Origin: RGIG3009 sp045595845
GTDB taxonomy: Bacteria; Bacillota; Clostridia; Oscillospirales; Acutalibacteraceae
NCBI GenBank assembly: GCA_045595845.1
Contig: JAZOBF010000027.1
Location: forward strand, 1 to 33,835
Length of the DNA: 33,835 nucleotides
Direction: 5' to 3'
Positions 1 through 7,367 of the stretch are shown one piece after another. Each line of letters begins with the position of its first letter. The first letter of the stretch is position 1. The position numbers were made by a program, and so were the translations under genes. The notes under the pieces were generated by a model. The model was not told the DNA's origin. It saw nothing but the letters and a program-made list of their open reading frames with translations, and searched no databases.

Positions 1-36
1 TCCTCTTGCGAGGACGGAATTTTTTTATTTTTTCTA

Positions 37-76
37 ATATACCCCCCTGTTGACGATATACCCCCGTAGGGTATAT
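37..76 (+). promoter_or_regulatory. csoR promoter with CsoR-type operator
   Basis: A -35 TTGACG at 50-55 and a -10 TATATT at 72-77 (16-base spacer) precede csoR. A perfect inverted repeat, ATATACCC at 56-63 and GGGTATAT at 69-76, covers the spacer and the -10. This is the GC-tract palindrome typical of CsoR operators. A further half-site, ATATACCCCC, lies at 37-46, exactly 19 bases upstream of the same word at 56. The layout implies autorepression of the operon that is relieved by Cu(I). The operator match is seen in the sequence; the regulation is inferred from the family. Confidence 0.85.
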
Positions 77-97
77 TATATATTTGGAGGTGGACTT

Positions 98-394
98 ATG
101 GATAAGGATTGTTGCAACAAGAAAACAAAACGAAGCCCCGAAGACAAAAAGCTAATCATCAATAGGCTAAACAGAATAAGCGGACAAATAAACGGAATAA
201 CTAAAATGATTGAAAACGATGCTTATTGTAACGATGTATTAATTCAACTGTCTGCGGTTAAAAATTCTGTCAAAAGCTTGTCAACGCACATTTTGGAAAA
301 TCATTTATATATGTGCGTTGCAAGGGATTTGGAAAATGGTGATTTTGATTCAATTGACGAATTGATTAGCTTGTTTAAAAGATTTAATCAATAA
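98..394 (+). CDS. csoR: CsoR-family copper-sensing repressor
   Basis: This is a 98-residue all-helical DUF156/CsoR repressor, expected to bind DNA as a tetramer and to be released by Cu(I). The copper triad is present: Cys44, then His69 and Cys73 in the HxxxC spacing of the second helix. That pattern separates it from RcnR (nickel) and from CstR (persulfide), which lacks the His. The start at 98 is chosen over an upstream in-frame start at 50 because GGAGG lies at 86-90 and because a start at 50 would lie inside the promoter. An unusual Cys5-Cys6 pair sits at the N-terminus. The gene is AT-rich compared with the rest of the window. It is followed 12 bases later by a small cysteine-rich gene; no copA or copZ is visible, although either could lie upstream of the window. 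Confidence 0.92.
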   Translation: MDKDCCNKKTKRSPEDKKLIINRLNRISGQINGITKMIENDAYCNDVLIQLSAVKNSVKSLSTHILENHLYMCVARDLENGDFDSIDELISLFKRFNQ

Positions 395-406
395 GGAGGT
401 GAGAAT

Positions 407-556
407 ATGAATAAAATCGTAGTTTGCGAAAAATGCGGCGCCATGGTTAAAGTGTTAGTCGATTGTACTTGTGAAAACTGTGGGATTAAATGTTGCGGTG
501 AAACGATGAAAGAAATTTCGCAAGAGGAAGCAAACAAATATTTGGAGAAGAAGTAA
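407..556 (+). CDS. desulforedoxin-like small metal-binding protein
   Basis: This 49-residue protein has seven cysteines. Cys7-x2-Cys10 followed by Gly and a KVL stretch, and then the Cys29-Cys30-Gly-Glu-x-Met block, match the layout of desulforedoxin and of the N-terminal domain of desulfoferrodoxin. Those proteins bind one iron through four cysteines. Three extra cysteines (20, 22, 25) fill the linker and are not usual for the family; they could bind another metal such as copper. AAGGAGGTGAG ends just before the ATG, 12 bases after csoR stops, so the two genes share a transcript. The C-terminal tail is charged and probably helical. Fold family is fairly sure from motif spacing. Function (iron redox protein, zinc ribbon or copper buffer) is not established. 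Confidence 0.75.
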   Translation: MNKIVVCEKCGAMVKVLVDCTCENCGIKCCGETMKEISQEEANKYLEKK

Positions 557-605
557 CAGAACGAAGATTCGTACATTCTTCAACCGCTCGGTTTTCCTAC
601 AAGAC

Positions 606-633
606 AAAAAGCACTGCTCGAGCAGTGCTTTTT
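606..633. terminator. two-way intrinsic terminator
   Basis: AAAAAGCACTGCTC and GAGCAGTGCTTTTT form a perfect 14-base inverted repeat with A-tract and T-tract flanks. It can end the csoR operon on the + strand and the convergent sodC gene, which stops at 641, on the - strand. Confidence 0.9.
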
Positions 634-640
634 GTGTTAT

Positions 641-1087
641 TCAGTATACCCTGCGAATCATACCGCAGCCGATTTTTGTTCCGGCATTTCCTGCCGGCTG
701 CGTGCTAAAGTCGTCTGCCGAATCGTGGATGACCACCGTGCGTCCAATAATCTCTGCCACGCGAAAGCGTCCTGTGAGTACCGCCGAATAGGCATTCATA
801 CGGCAAGACAGTAGGGGAGGCAGATCCCCTGCGTGGGAGGGATGTGGCGCGTCGGTGGGGTTATAGTGACTGCCGGTATCGGCAAAGCCGTCTCCCGTGC
901 AGCTCCCGCCTGCGTGGATGTGAAAGCTGAAAAAGCCCGTCTCGGTTGCGGGCAATCCCTGTATGTTGGCTTCCACCAAAACGCCGTGTCGCCGTTGATA
1001 GAATCGTACCAGTCCGCGCAGATTTGGATAGTCGGCAGAACCGCGGATATCTGCCAGCGCATCGGGCAGCACACGATTATGTTTCAT
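641..1087 (-). CDS. sodC: Cu/Zn superoxide dismutase family protein
   Basis: This 148-residue SodC homologue would dismutate superoxide using a copper/zinc site. Copper ligands His56, His58, His74 and His121, zinc ligands His82, His85 and Asp88 (with His74 bridging), and the disulfide pair Cys63/Cys141 are all present. The zinc loop is several residues shorter than in Proteobacterial SodC. The start at 1087 is supported by GAGGTGA just upstream. No signal peptide or lipobox is visible. That is odd, since most bacterial SodC enzymes are exported and need the disulfide, so either it acts in the cytosol or the start is wrong; the in-frame extension to 1168 also gives no convincing signal peptide. 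It converges on the copper-sensor operon. Family call is firm; location is uncertain. Confidence 0.88.
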   Translation of the reverse strand: MKHNRVLPDALADIRGSADYPNLRGLVRFYQRRHGVLVEANIQGLPATETGFFSFHIHAGGSCTGDGFADTGSHYNPTDAPHPSHAGDLPPLLSCRMNAYSAVLTGRFRVAEIIGRTVVIHDSADDFSTQPAGNAGTKIGCGMIRRVY

Positions 1088-1162
1088 AGCATCACCTCGA
1101 CACAATATATGTAACCAATAGGGATGGGGTGTGTAAAAATCGCAGGTAAGGACAAAGAAAAG

Positions 1163-1191
1163 TTGCATTTGAACATTTGATATGATAGAAT
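1163..1191 (+). promoter_or_regulatory. promoter for the glycosidase-like gene
   Basis: TTGCAT at 1163-1168 and TAGAAT at 1186-1191 are separated by 17 bases. The start codon at 1267 leaves a leader of about 70 bases, and GGAGGAG lies at 1250-1256. Confidence 0.55.
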
Positions 1192-1266
1192 AAACCCAAG
1201 AAGGAAGTGCGCATTAGATAAAAGAAAAAGCAATGCACATTTCAAAAACGGAGGAGCAAAAGGACG

Positions 1267-2178
1267 ATGGGGAATAAGGCGCTTATATTAAAACCGGCTA
1301 TAGAAGAAACGGGTTTTAAAATGGACGGATATCATGTTTGGTGTGGGTCGGTTTTAAAGGAGAACGATACATACTATCTTTTTGCGGCGCGTTGGAAAAA
1401 GGATAAAAGCTTCCCGTCGGGATATTTTACCGACTCCGAAATTGTTCTGGCAACCACAAATGATTTGAACCAGCCGTTTGTTTTTCAAAAAGTGGTCATC
1501 GGCAAGCGTGACGGCGGGTACTGGGACAGCATGATGGCGCACAATCCCTATATCACCAAAATTGGCGACGAATATGTCTTGTTTTACATTGGAAACCCGG
1601 ACGGACAAGCGGCTACGCGGAAAATCGGCTGGGCACGAACCAAGGACCTGTTAGGGGAATGGGAGCGAAGTGAAAAAGCAATTGAATTGCCGCCGGATGC
1701 CAACAATCCCTGCGCCGTACCTACTAAGGACGGTGTGCTGCTGTACTTCCGTGACGGCCATTTAAAGGTCTCGGTAGCAAAAGCAGAGCGGTATGACGGT
1801 AAGTATACGATTTTGAACGCCAATCTTTTTCCCGAAGCGAAAATCGAGGATATGTTCGTTTACGAAACCGATGAGGGCTTTAAGATGATAGCCGAAGATA
1901 ATGACGGTTATTATACCGGACTTTTCAAGGGCGGTGTTGCCTTTTCGTCCTCAGACGGGATTGAATGGAACAGCAAAAACGCCTTACAAGCGTATGATTT
2001 TTCTGTTTCGTATACCAACGGCCGTGTCATCGAATTGCAACGACGGGAAAGACCGTTTTTGTTGTTTGACGAAAATAAAGTATACCTCTTTAATGCGGCC
2101 AAGATAAACGGTGAAACCCAAGAAACGGGCGGTGATACATGGAATATGTTTGTTGAAGTGGAAAGTATTTGTTTTTGA
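1267..2178 (+). CDS. five-bladed beta-propeller glycoside hydrolase-like protein
   Basis: This 303-residue protein has no signal peptide. Repeated blade-like motifs are visible: VWCGSV with YYLFAARW near residues 23-42, HNPYI with DEYVLFYIG near 92-110, an NNPCAVP block near 145, an EDMFVYETDEGFKMIAEDNDG block near 195-215, and a late RRERPFLLF segment. This arrangement fits the GH43/GH32/GH117-type propeller superfamily, in which acidic residues at the blade centre cut glycosidic bonds. I cannot assign a substrate or an exact GH family, and I have not identified the catalytic acids with certainty. Lack of a secretion signal points to cytoplasmic breakdown of imported oligosaccharides. The SGNH hydrolase about 2 kb downstream would fit removal of acyl groups from the same kind of sugar. 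The gene ends a few bases before the fbp start region, so co-transcription is likely. Confidence 0.7.
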   Translation: MGNKALILKPAIEETGFKMDGYHVWCGSVLKENDTYYLFAARWKKDKSFPSGYFTDSEIVLATTNDLNQPFVFQKVVIGKRDGGYWDSMMAHNPYITKIGDEYVLFYIGNPDGQAATRKIGWARTKDLLGEWERSEKAIELPPDANNPCAVPTKDGVLLYFRDGHLKVSVAKAERYDGKYTILNANLFPEAKIEDMFVYETDEGFKMIAEDNDGYYTGLFKGGVAFSSSDGIEWNSKNALQAYDFSVSYTNGRVIELQRRERPFLLFDENKVYLFNAAKINGETQETGGDTWNMFVEVESICF

Positions 2179-2216
2179 AAGCGGCTATGAATTGTGCATC
2201 AGAAAGAAGGGGTTCT

Positions 2217-4201
2217 GTGACAAGTTCGGTAGATTGTGAACGCAAATATTTGTCTGAGTTGGCGAAAGAGTATCCCAATAGGCGCGCGGTTACCGGTGAG
2301 ATTATCAACTTGAATGCGATTTTAAATCTTCCCAAAGGAACCGAGCATTTTTTGAGTGATATTCATGGCGAACATGAAGCCTATATGCATATTCGGCGCA
2401 ACGCTTCGGGTGTGATACGCCGAAAGGTAGATGCCTTGTTTTCCAAAACTGTTACCGCGCGAGAGCGCGCTGAGTTAGCAACCCTTATTTATTATCCGCT
2501 TGAGAAACTTGACGAGCTACGCATAACAAAGAGTGAGTTGGAAGATTGGTATAAGATTACACTCATGCGGTTGTTAGAGATTTTGCGTTTGGTCAGCAGT
2601 AAATATACGCGTTCCAAGGTTCTCAAGCATTTACAGAAAACTGCACGGGCTATGACTATATCATCAACGAGCTGTTGAATAATGATTATGATGTTATCAA
2701 TAAGGAACGGTATTACGACAACATCTATAACACCATTATCAGCTTGGGGACCGCAGAAGAATTTGTTGTTGCGGTATGTTCTGCGATTAAGAGCTTGGTT
2801 ATAGACCATTTGCATATCGTAGGAGATATCTTTGACAGAGGACCACGGGCCGATATCATCATGGATGAATTGATGAAAGAACATTCCTTGGATATTCAGT
2901 GGGGCAATCATGATGTATTGTGGATGGGGGCGGCGTCGGGTTCGCGCGCCTGTATCGCAACGGTTTTGAATAATTCCATCACCTATAAAAACTTGGATGT
3001 CATTGAAATCGGATACGGGATATCCTTGCGGCCGCTGTCACAGTTTGCCAACGAGGTATACCGCAACACGAATATCTCCAACTATATGCCGCGAGGCAAT
3101 GAAGACGGAGATGTTTTGTCACGCGATGACGATTTGTTAGTAGCGCGCATGCACAAAGCCATCAGCGTTATCCAGTTTAAGCTGGAGGGCCTAACCATAC
3201 GGCGTAATCCTCATTTTCATATGGAAGACCGCTTACTGTTGGAAAAAATTGATTTTGACGCAGGTACCGTCTGTATCGATGGAAAAGTATGCAAATTGAA
3301 GGATTGCGACTTTCCCACCATACAACGGGACGATCCCTATCGGTTATCTTCTCGCGAAGAGGAAGTAATGCAATACTTAAAAAATGCCTTCATGCGTTCG
3401 GAGAAACTGCAGCGGCATGTCTCCTTTTTATTTGAAAAAGGAGAAATGTACACGGTCTTTAATCGTAATTTGCTGTTTCATGGGTGTATCCCGTTGGAGG
3501 ATGATGGCACCTTTATGGCGCTTCCCGCTGCAGAAGGCCGAAGCGGAAAAGCCTTGATGGATTACTGTGACCGTATTGCCAGACAGGGGTATTTTTCGAA
3601 AGAAGGCACCGACGCTCGTCGTTTTGGTAAGGACTTTTTATGGTTTTTATGGTGTGGGAAGCATTCGCCTTTATGCGCACGGAAAAAGATGGCTTCTTTT
3701 GAACGACTTTTGGTGGATGATGCTTCCGTGCGGGATGAACCAAAAAACGCCTATTATCAATGTTGGGATGACTCCGCAATTGCACAGCGTATTTTGGAAG
3801 AGTTTTCCTTAGGCGGAGAGGGTTCACATATTATAAACGGACATATTCCGGTCCGTCAGAATCAGGGCGAAAATCCCATTAAAGCCAATGGGAAGGTAAT
3901 TGTGATTGACGGCGGCTTTTGCAAGGCGTATCAACCTACCACCGGAATTGCCGGATATACCTTGATATACAATGCGGAAGGAATACGTATTTCTGCACAC
4001 GAGCCGTTTGCGGGGAAACATAATGCCGTTGAAAATAATCGGGATATTTTATCCGACACCGTGATTTTTGAGACATCCATGGATAAAATCTGTGTTCGGG
4101 ACACCGATGTCGGAAAGAGAATCCAAGACAAGATAGACGCTCTTACCTTGTTGTTGAGTGAATACGAACACGGCGGTATCAAGGAAACGAACAGATGTTG
4201 A
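2217..4201 (+). pseudogene. fbp: class III fructose-1,6-bisphosphatase, frameshifted
   Basis: The two halves together match the large Firmicute-type FBPase, which removes the 1-phosphate of fructose-1,6-bisphosphate in gluconeogenesis. The phosphoesterase metal motifs are there: SDIHGEH, GDIFDRGP, GNHD, and late NGHIPV and IDGGF blocks. Reading is broken near 2637-2640: the upstream frame runs into a stop at 2678, while the downstream frame reads NCTGYDYIINELL, exactly what should follow. Adding one A to the AAAA run gives 662 codons, including the stop, close to the roughly 670 residues usual for the family. The GTG at 2217 is chosen because AGAAGGGG lies 4 bases upstream; ATG 2187 is an alternative. 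It may be a real mutation or a homopolymer error in the assembly. The rest of the protein shows no decay, which favours an error or a very recent mutation. Confidence 0.9.
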
Positions 4202-4261
4202 TGTTCCCTCCGGCTTTTTATCCATAAAACATTCCGTGATGAATCCAAGGATGTGATAACA

Positions 4262-5311
4262 ATGAGTAAAATTGATGAGCTTGATTCCAATTTCAAGGTA
4301 GAGACAAAGCTCAAAGTGAGTGATGTAAAATTTTATGATGTCAAACAACCGCCGTTTAAAGTTTACGGTGTGTTCTTTGATTCCGGTAAATTCAAAAGAA
4401 TGCCGAGTGATGTGGCAAAATCCGTGAGTGAGGGCGTATATGCTTTACATACGCACACGGCAGGCGGAAGAGTGCGTTTCAAAACAGACAGCTCATACAT
4501 CGCCATACATGCGAAAATGCCGAGTGTGGGCAAAATGCCCCACTTTGCTTTGACGGGTTCTATGGGATTCGACTTATATATTCACGACGAGCAGGAAAAG
4601 TATTTCGGGTCTTTTGTGCCGCCGTTTAATGCCATAGACGGCTATGAGAGCATGGTGTCTTTCTCCTCTTCAGAAATGCGTGAAATCACCATTAACTTTC
4701 CGCTTTACAGCGGAGTCAGCGAGTTGTATATTGGTCTTCAGGATACGGCTTGTGTGCAACCGCCAAGACCGTATGCCATTGAAAAACCTATCGTATTTTA
4801 CGGTTCTTCCATTACGCAAGGCGGATGTGCATCGAGACCCGGTAACTCTTATCAAAGTGTGATTTCTCGTCGCTTTGACTGTGATTATATTAATCTTGGT
4901 TTCTCGGGGAGTGCAAAGGGCGAACCGGAAATCGCTGACTATATAAGCGGGTTGGATATGTCGGTATTTGTTTATGACTATGATTATAACACGCCGACCA
5001 TCGAGCACTTGAAAGCGACACACGAAAAAATGTTTCAGGCGATTCGCAAAGCGCATCCGGATTTGCCCATCATAATCATGGCGGCCCCGAAATTTTATTC
5101 GGAACCGCTTTTTGAAGAGAGAAGTAAAATTATTGAAGAAACCTATAACAACGCCAAAGCCAACGGCGATCGACATGTCTATTTCATTGATGGAAAAACG
5201 CTGATGGCGGTGGCAGGCAACGAAGGAACAGTCGATAGCTGTCATCCTAACGATTTGGGCTTTTTCTCCATGGCGAAAGCCGTCGGAGATGTTTTGGAAC
5301 ACATCCTATAA
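4262..5311 (+). CDS. SGNH/GDSL hydrolase with N-terminal GxDLY-type domain
   Basis: This 349-residue protein has two parts. The N-terminal beta domain (about 1-165) carries a GFDLY motif, as in SGNH_hydro_N proteins. The C-terminal SGNH hydrolase has YGSSITQGG with the likely nucleophile Ser183, a GFSGSAKGE block with the oxyanion Gly, and DSCHPND with Asp325 and His328 completing the triad. Such enzymes remove acetyl or other acyl groups from carbohydrates. No signal peptide is seen, so it probably acts in the cytosol. The ATG at 4262 is preferred over GTG 4253 because the partial Shine-Dalgarno AAGGATGTGAT lies at a workable distance only from the ATG. It lies 60 bases after fbp and is ended by a clear terminator, probably the last gene of the run that begins with the glycosidase-like protein. 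Substrate unknown. Confidence 0.85.
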   Translation: MSKIDELDSNFKVETKLKVSDVKFYDVKQPPFKVYGVFFDSGKFKRMPSDVAKSVSEGVYALHTHTAGGRVRFKTDSSYIAIHAKMPSVGKMPHFALTGSMGFDLYIHDEQEKYFGSFVPPFNAIDGYESMVSFSSSEMREITINFPLYSGVSELYIGLQDTACVQPPRPYAIEKPIVFYGSSITQGGCASRPGNSYQSVISRRFDCDYINLGFSGSAKGEPEIADYISGLDMSVFVYDYDYNTPTIEHLKATHEKMFQAIRKAHPDLPIIIMAAPKFYSEPLFEERSKIIEETYNNAKANGDRHVYFIDGKTLMAVAGNEGTVDSCHPNDLGFFSMAKAVGDVLEHIL

Positions 5312-5325
5312 GCGCAGAACCAAAA

Positions 5326-5354
5326 GAACGAAGCGACTGCTTCGTTCTTTTTTT
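5326..5354 (+). terminator. intrinsic terminator after the SGNH hydrolase
   Basis: GAACGAAGC and GCTTCGTTC form a 9-base stem with a 4-base GACT loop, followed by seven T. It separates the glycosidase-fbp-esterase run from lactate permease. Confidence 0.93.
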
Positions 5355-5460
5355 ATACACAAATCACTTCGCCCCCGTAAACGAATTTCTGATAAAATAC
5401 GAAGCCTTGACCAATACTGTAATTGGGTTTTCAAATTTTCGTTTGTTATGAGGGAGTACA

Positions 5461-7074
5461 GTGTTAGCGATTTTGGCTTTTTTGCCTATTCTCATTACCT
5501 TGGTGTGTATGTTGCTGTTCAATTGGCCCGCTAAGTGGAGCTTGCTTACTTCGCTCGGTGCGGCGCTTGTGGTCGGCCTTGTGTTTTGGCGTATTCCGAT
5601 TATGGAATTGGTGGCTAACACTATTTTCGGGATGCTCAATTCGGCAGAAGTGTTAATTATTATCTGTGGTGCCATTTTGGTGATGAACACCATGAAAGCG
5701 TCGGGAGCCACCTCGGCAATCAATCGCGGTTTTATGAATATTTGTCCCGATAAACGGGTACAGGCGTGTGTTATCGGGTTTTCTTTTTGTTCGTTTATTG
5801 AGGGGGCGGCAGGGTTCGGTACGCCGGCGGCATTGGCAGGCCCGTTGCTTGTTTGTCTCGGTTTTCCACCGCTTGCGGCGGCAACCATTACCTTGATTTG
5901 TGATTCCGTGGCGGTGTCTTTCGGTGCCGTCGGTACACCGGTAACTTCTGCATTGAATGTGTTAGGATTAACGGGCGATACGGCATTCGTTTCGGGGGTT
6001 GCGTTCTGGACAGCTTTACCGCATGCCGTTATGAGCGTAATTTTACCGCTGCTCGTGCTCATGATTATGACCAAAGTATTCGGTAGGGAACATTCTGTTA
6101 AACCCGCGTTGCAAGCGGCACCGTTTGCGGTGTTTACGGGTTTGACTTTTGCGGTTCCGCTACTGCTTGTTGCACGGTTTGCGGGATATGAGTTTGCCTC
6201 GTTATTGGCAGCACTCTTCTCGGTTGCTGCAACGATGGTGGCGGCGAAGTTTGGGTTTTTGGTTCCCAAAAAGCATTGGGATTTTGGCAAACCTGACGAA
6301 TGGGATGCCGAGTGGTTGGCAACAAATCGCGTAACGCCGCTTTCCCAATCCAATATGTCGGTATTCAAAGCATGGTTACCGTATGTTTTGATTTCTTTGA
6401 TTTTAGTAATCACGCGTATTCCTCAGCTGGGTATTAAACAGTTGCTGACAGAGGCACCGTTTGTGCTTATTGTTAATAATTTATTCGGATTTGAAAATCT
6501 CGATTGGAGTTTAAGATGGGCGTACCTTCCCGGTACCGTTTTTATACTGGTGGCGTTGTTTACGAATATTCTGCACCGCATGAACCGGGAACAAATCAAA
6601 CAAGCATGGAAAGACACAGCCAAACAGGTTTCAGGTGCGGCGCTTGCCTTGCTTTTCGGTTTGGCGCTGGTGGAAATCATGAAATACAAAAACTTGAACG
6701 GCACGAGTATGATGGACGAAATGGCACGGGCATTAGCCAAAGTCGGTGGCGGTCTGTATGTGCTCATCTCACCGTTCATCGGCGTGTTGGGCGCGTTTGT
6801 TTCGGGCTCGGCTACCGTTTCCATGAACCTGTTTTCCAATTTGCAGTATAATACAGCGGTGGTGCTGAAGCTGCCGACGGTGTTCATTATTTCCTTGCAA
6901 TGCGTAGGAGCCGCGGTGGGAAATATGGTCTGTATTAACAATGCGGTTGCGGCAAGCGCCACCATCGGTATTACGGGGAAAGAGGGGAAACTTATCAAAA
7001 CAAACGCGATTCCAATGCTTTTGTACACCTTGATAACCGTTGCTATTTTTTATTTGGCATTAGCACTAATATAA
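5461..7074 (+). CDS. lctP: L-lactate permease family transporter
   Basis: This 537-residue integral membrane protein consists of many hydrophobic segments and matches the LctP/LldP family, which moves lactate or glycolate together with protons. Characteristic stretches are the FIEGAAGFGTPAALAGP motif near residue 118 and the SGSATVSMNLFSNLQ motif near 445. Length is normal for the family. The start is a GTG at 5461 with AGGGAG seven bases upstream; a terminator just before it means it must have its own promoter, but I see only weak candidates in 5355-5450. A small basic protein gene follows 23 bases after the stop. In a fermenter it could export lactate or take it up for oxidation. No lactate dehydrogenase or utilisation gene is nearby, so direction cannot be inferred. 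Confidence 0.93.
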   Translation: MLAILAFLPILITLVCMLLFNWPAKWSLLTSLGAALVVGLVFWRIPIMELVANTIFGMLNSAEVLIIICGAILVMNTMKASGATSAINRGFMNICPDKRVQACVIGFSFCSFIEGAAGFGTPAALAGPLLVCLGFPPLAAATITLICDSVAVSFGAVGTPVTSALNVLGLTGDTAFVSGVAFWTALPHAVMSVILPLLVLMIMTKVFGREHSVKPALQAAPFAVFTGLTFAVPLLLVARFAGYEFASLLAALFSVAATMVAAKFGFLVPKKHWDFGKPDEWDAEWLATNRVTPLSQSNMSVFKAWLPYVLISLILVITRIPQLGIKQLLTEAPFVLIVNNLFGFENLDWSLRWAYLPGTVFILVALFTNILHRMNREQIKQAWKDTAKQVSGAALALLFGLALVEIMKYKNLNGTSMMDEMARALAKVGGGLYVLISPFIGVLGAFVSGSATVSMNLFSNLQYNTAVVLKLPTVFIISLQCVGAAVGNMVCINNAVAASATIGITGKEGKLIKTNAIPMLLYTLITVAIFYLALALI

Positions 7075-7097
7075 CGATAAATCGGAGGTGAAAGAGA

Positions 7098-7262
7098 ATG
7101 TCTAAAAAACGAAAAAAATCGGAATCATCATCCTTACCGCAACAAGTCTACCGTGCCACATCGGAAAAACCGATTTCCAAAGCTTATTCAATCTTGGACA
7201 ATGACCTGGCGCGAGATAATTTGGAAAACGATATACCTGCTGCCGACCTGCAGGATTTGTAA
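7098..7262 (+). CDS. small basic hypothetical protein
   Basis: A 54-residue ORF starts at an ATG with a strong GGAGGTG at 7084-7090, 23 bases after the permease gene, and ends 10 bases before a terminator. The first ten residues are very basic (MSKKRKKSES). The rest is polar and probably unstructured, ending in an acidic tail (DLARDNLENDIPAADLQDL). No cysteine pairs, membrane segment or known motif is present. The good ribosome binding site and its place inside the permease transcript argue that it is translated. I do not recognise a family; a nucleic-acid-binding or adaptor role is only a guess from the charge pattern. Confidence 0.6.
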   Translation: MSKKRKKSESSSLPQQVYRATSEKPISKAYSILDNDLARDNLENDIPAADLQDL

Positions 7263-7272
7263 ACAAACCGTA

Positions 7273-7300
7273 CAAAAGCCGCAGATTTCTGCGGCTTTTG
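7273..7300 (+). terminator. intrinsic terminator after the permease transcript
   Basis: CAAAAGCCGCAGA and TCTGCGGCTTTTG form a 13-base inverted repeat with a 2-base centre; the T-tract is partly within the stem. Confidence 0.85.
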
Positions 7301-7302
7301 TG

Positions 7303-7331
7303 TTGCGTTTTGCGGGGCACTATGGTATAAT
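7303..7331 (+). promoter_or_regulatory. promoter for the MATE transporter
   Basis: TTGCGT at 7303-7308 and a consensus TATAAT at 7326-7331 are separated by 17 bases. It sits directly behind the preceding terminator; the start codon is at 7368. Confidence 0.78.
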
Positions 7332-7367
7332 TCAACAAAAAATTAGCGTTTCAGGGTGTTACAAGTT

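Noticed and set aside
2634..2678. Programmed -1 frameshift in fbp
   Set aside because: The zero-frame codons are CAG AAA ACT, which is not a slippery heptamer, and class III FBPases are not known to use frameshifting.
5364..6413. 349-residue - strand ORF opposite lactate permease
   Set aside because: It is the antisense of a well-supported membrane protein, with low-complexity Ala/Asn/Thr-rich translation and no recognisable domain.
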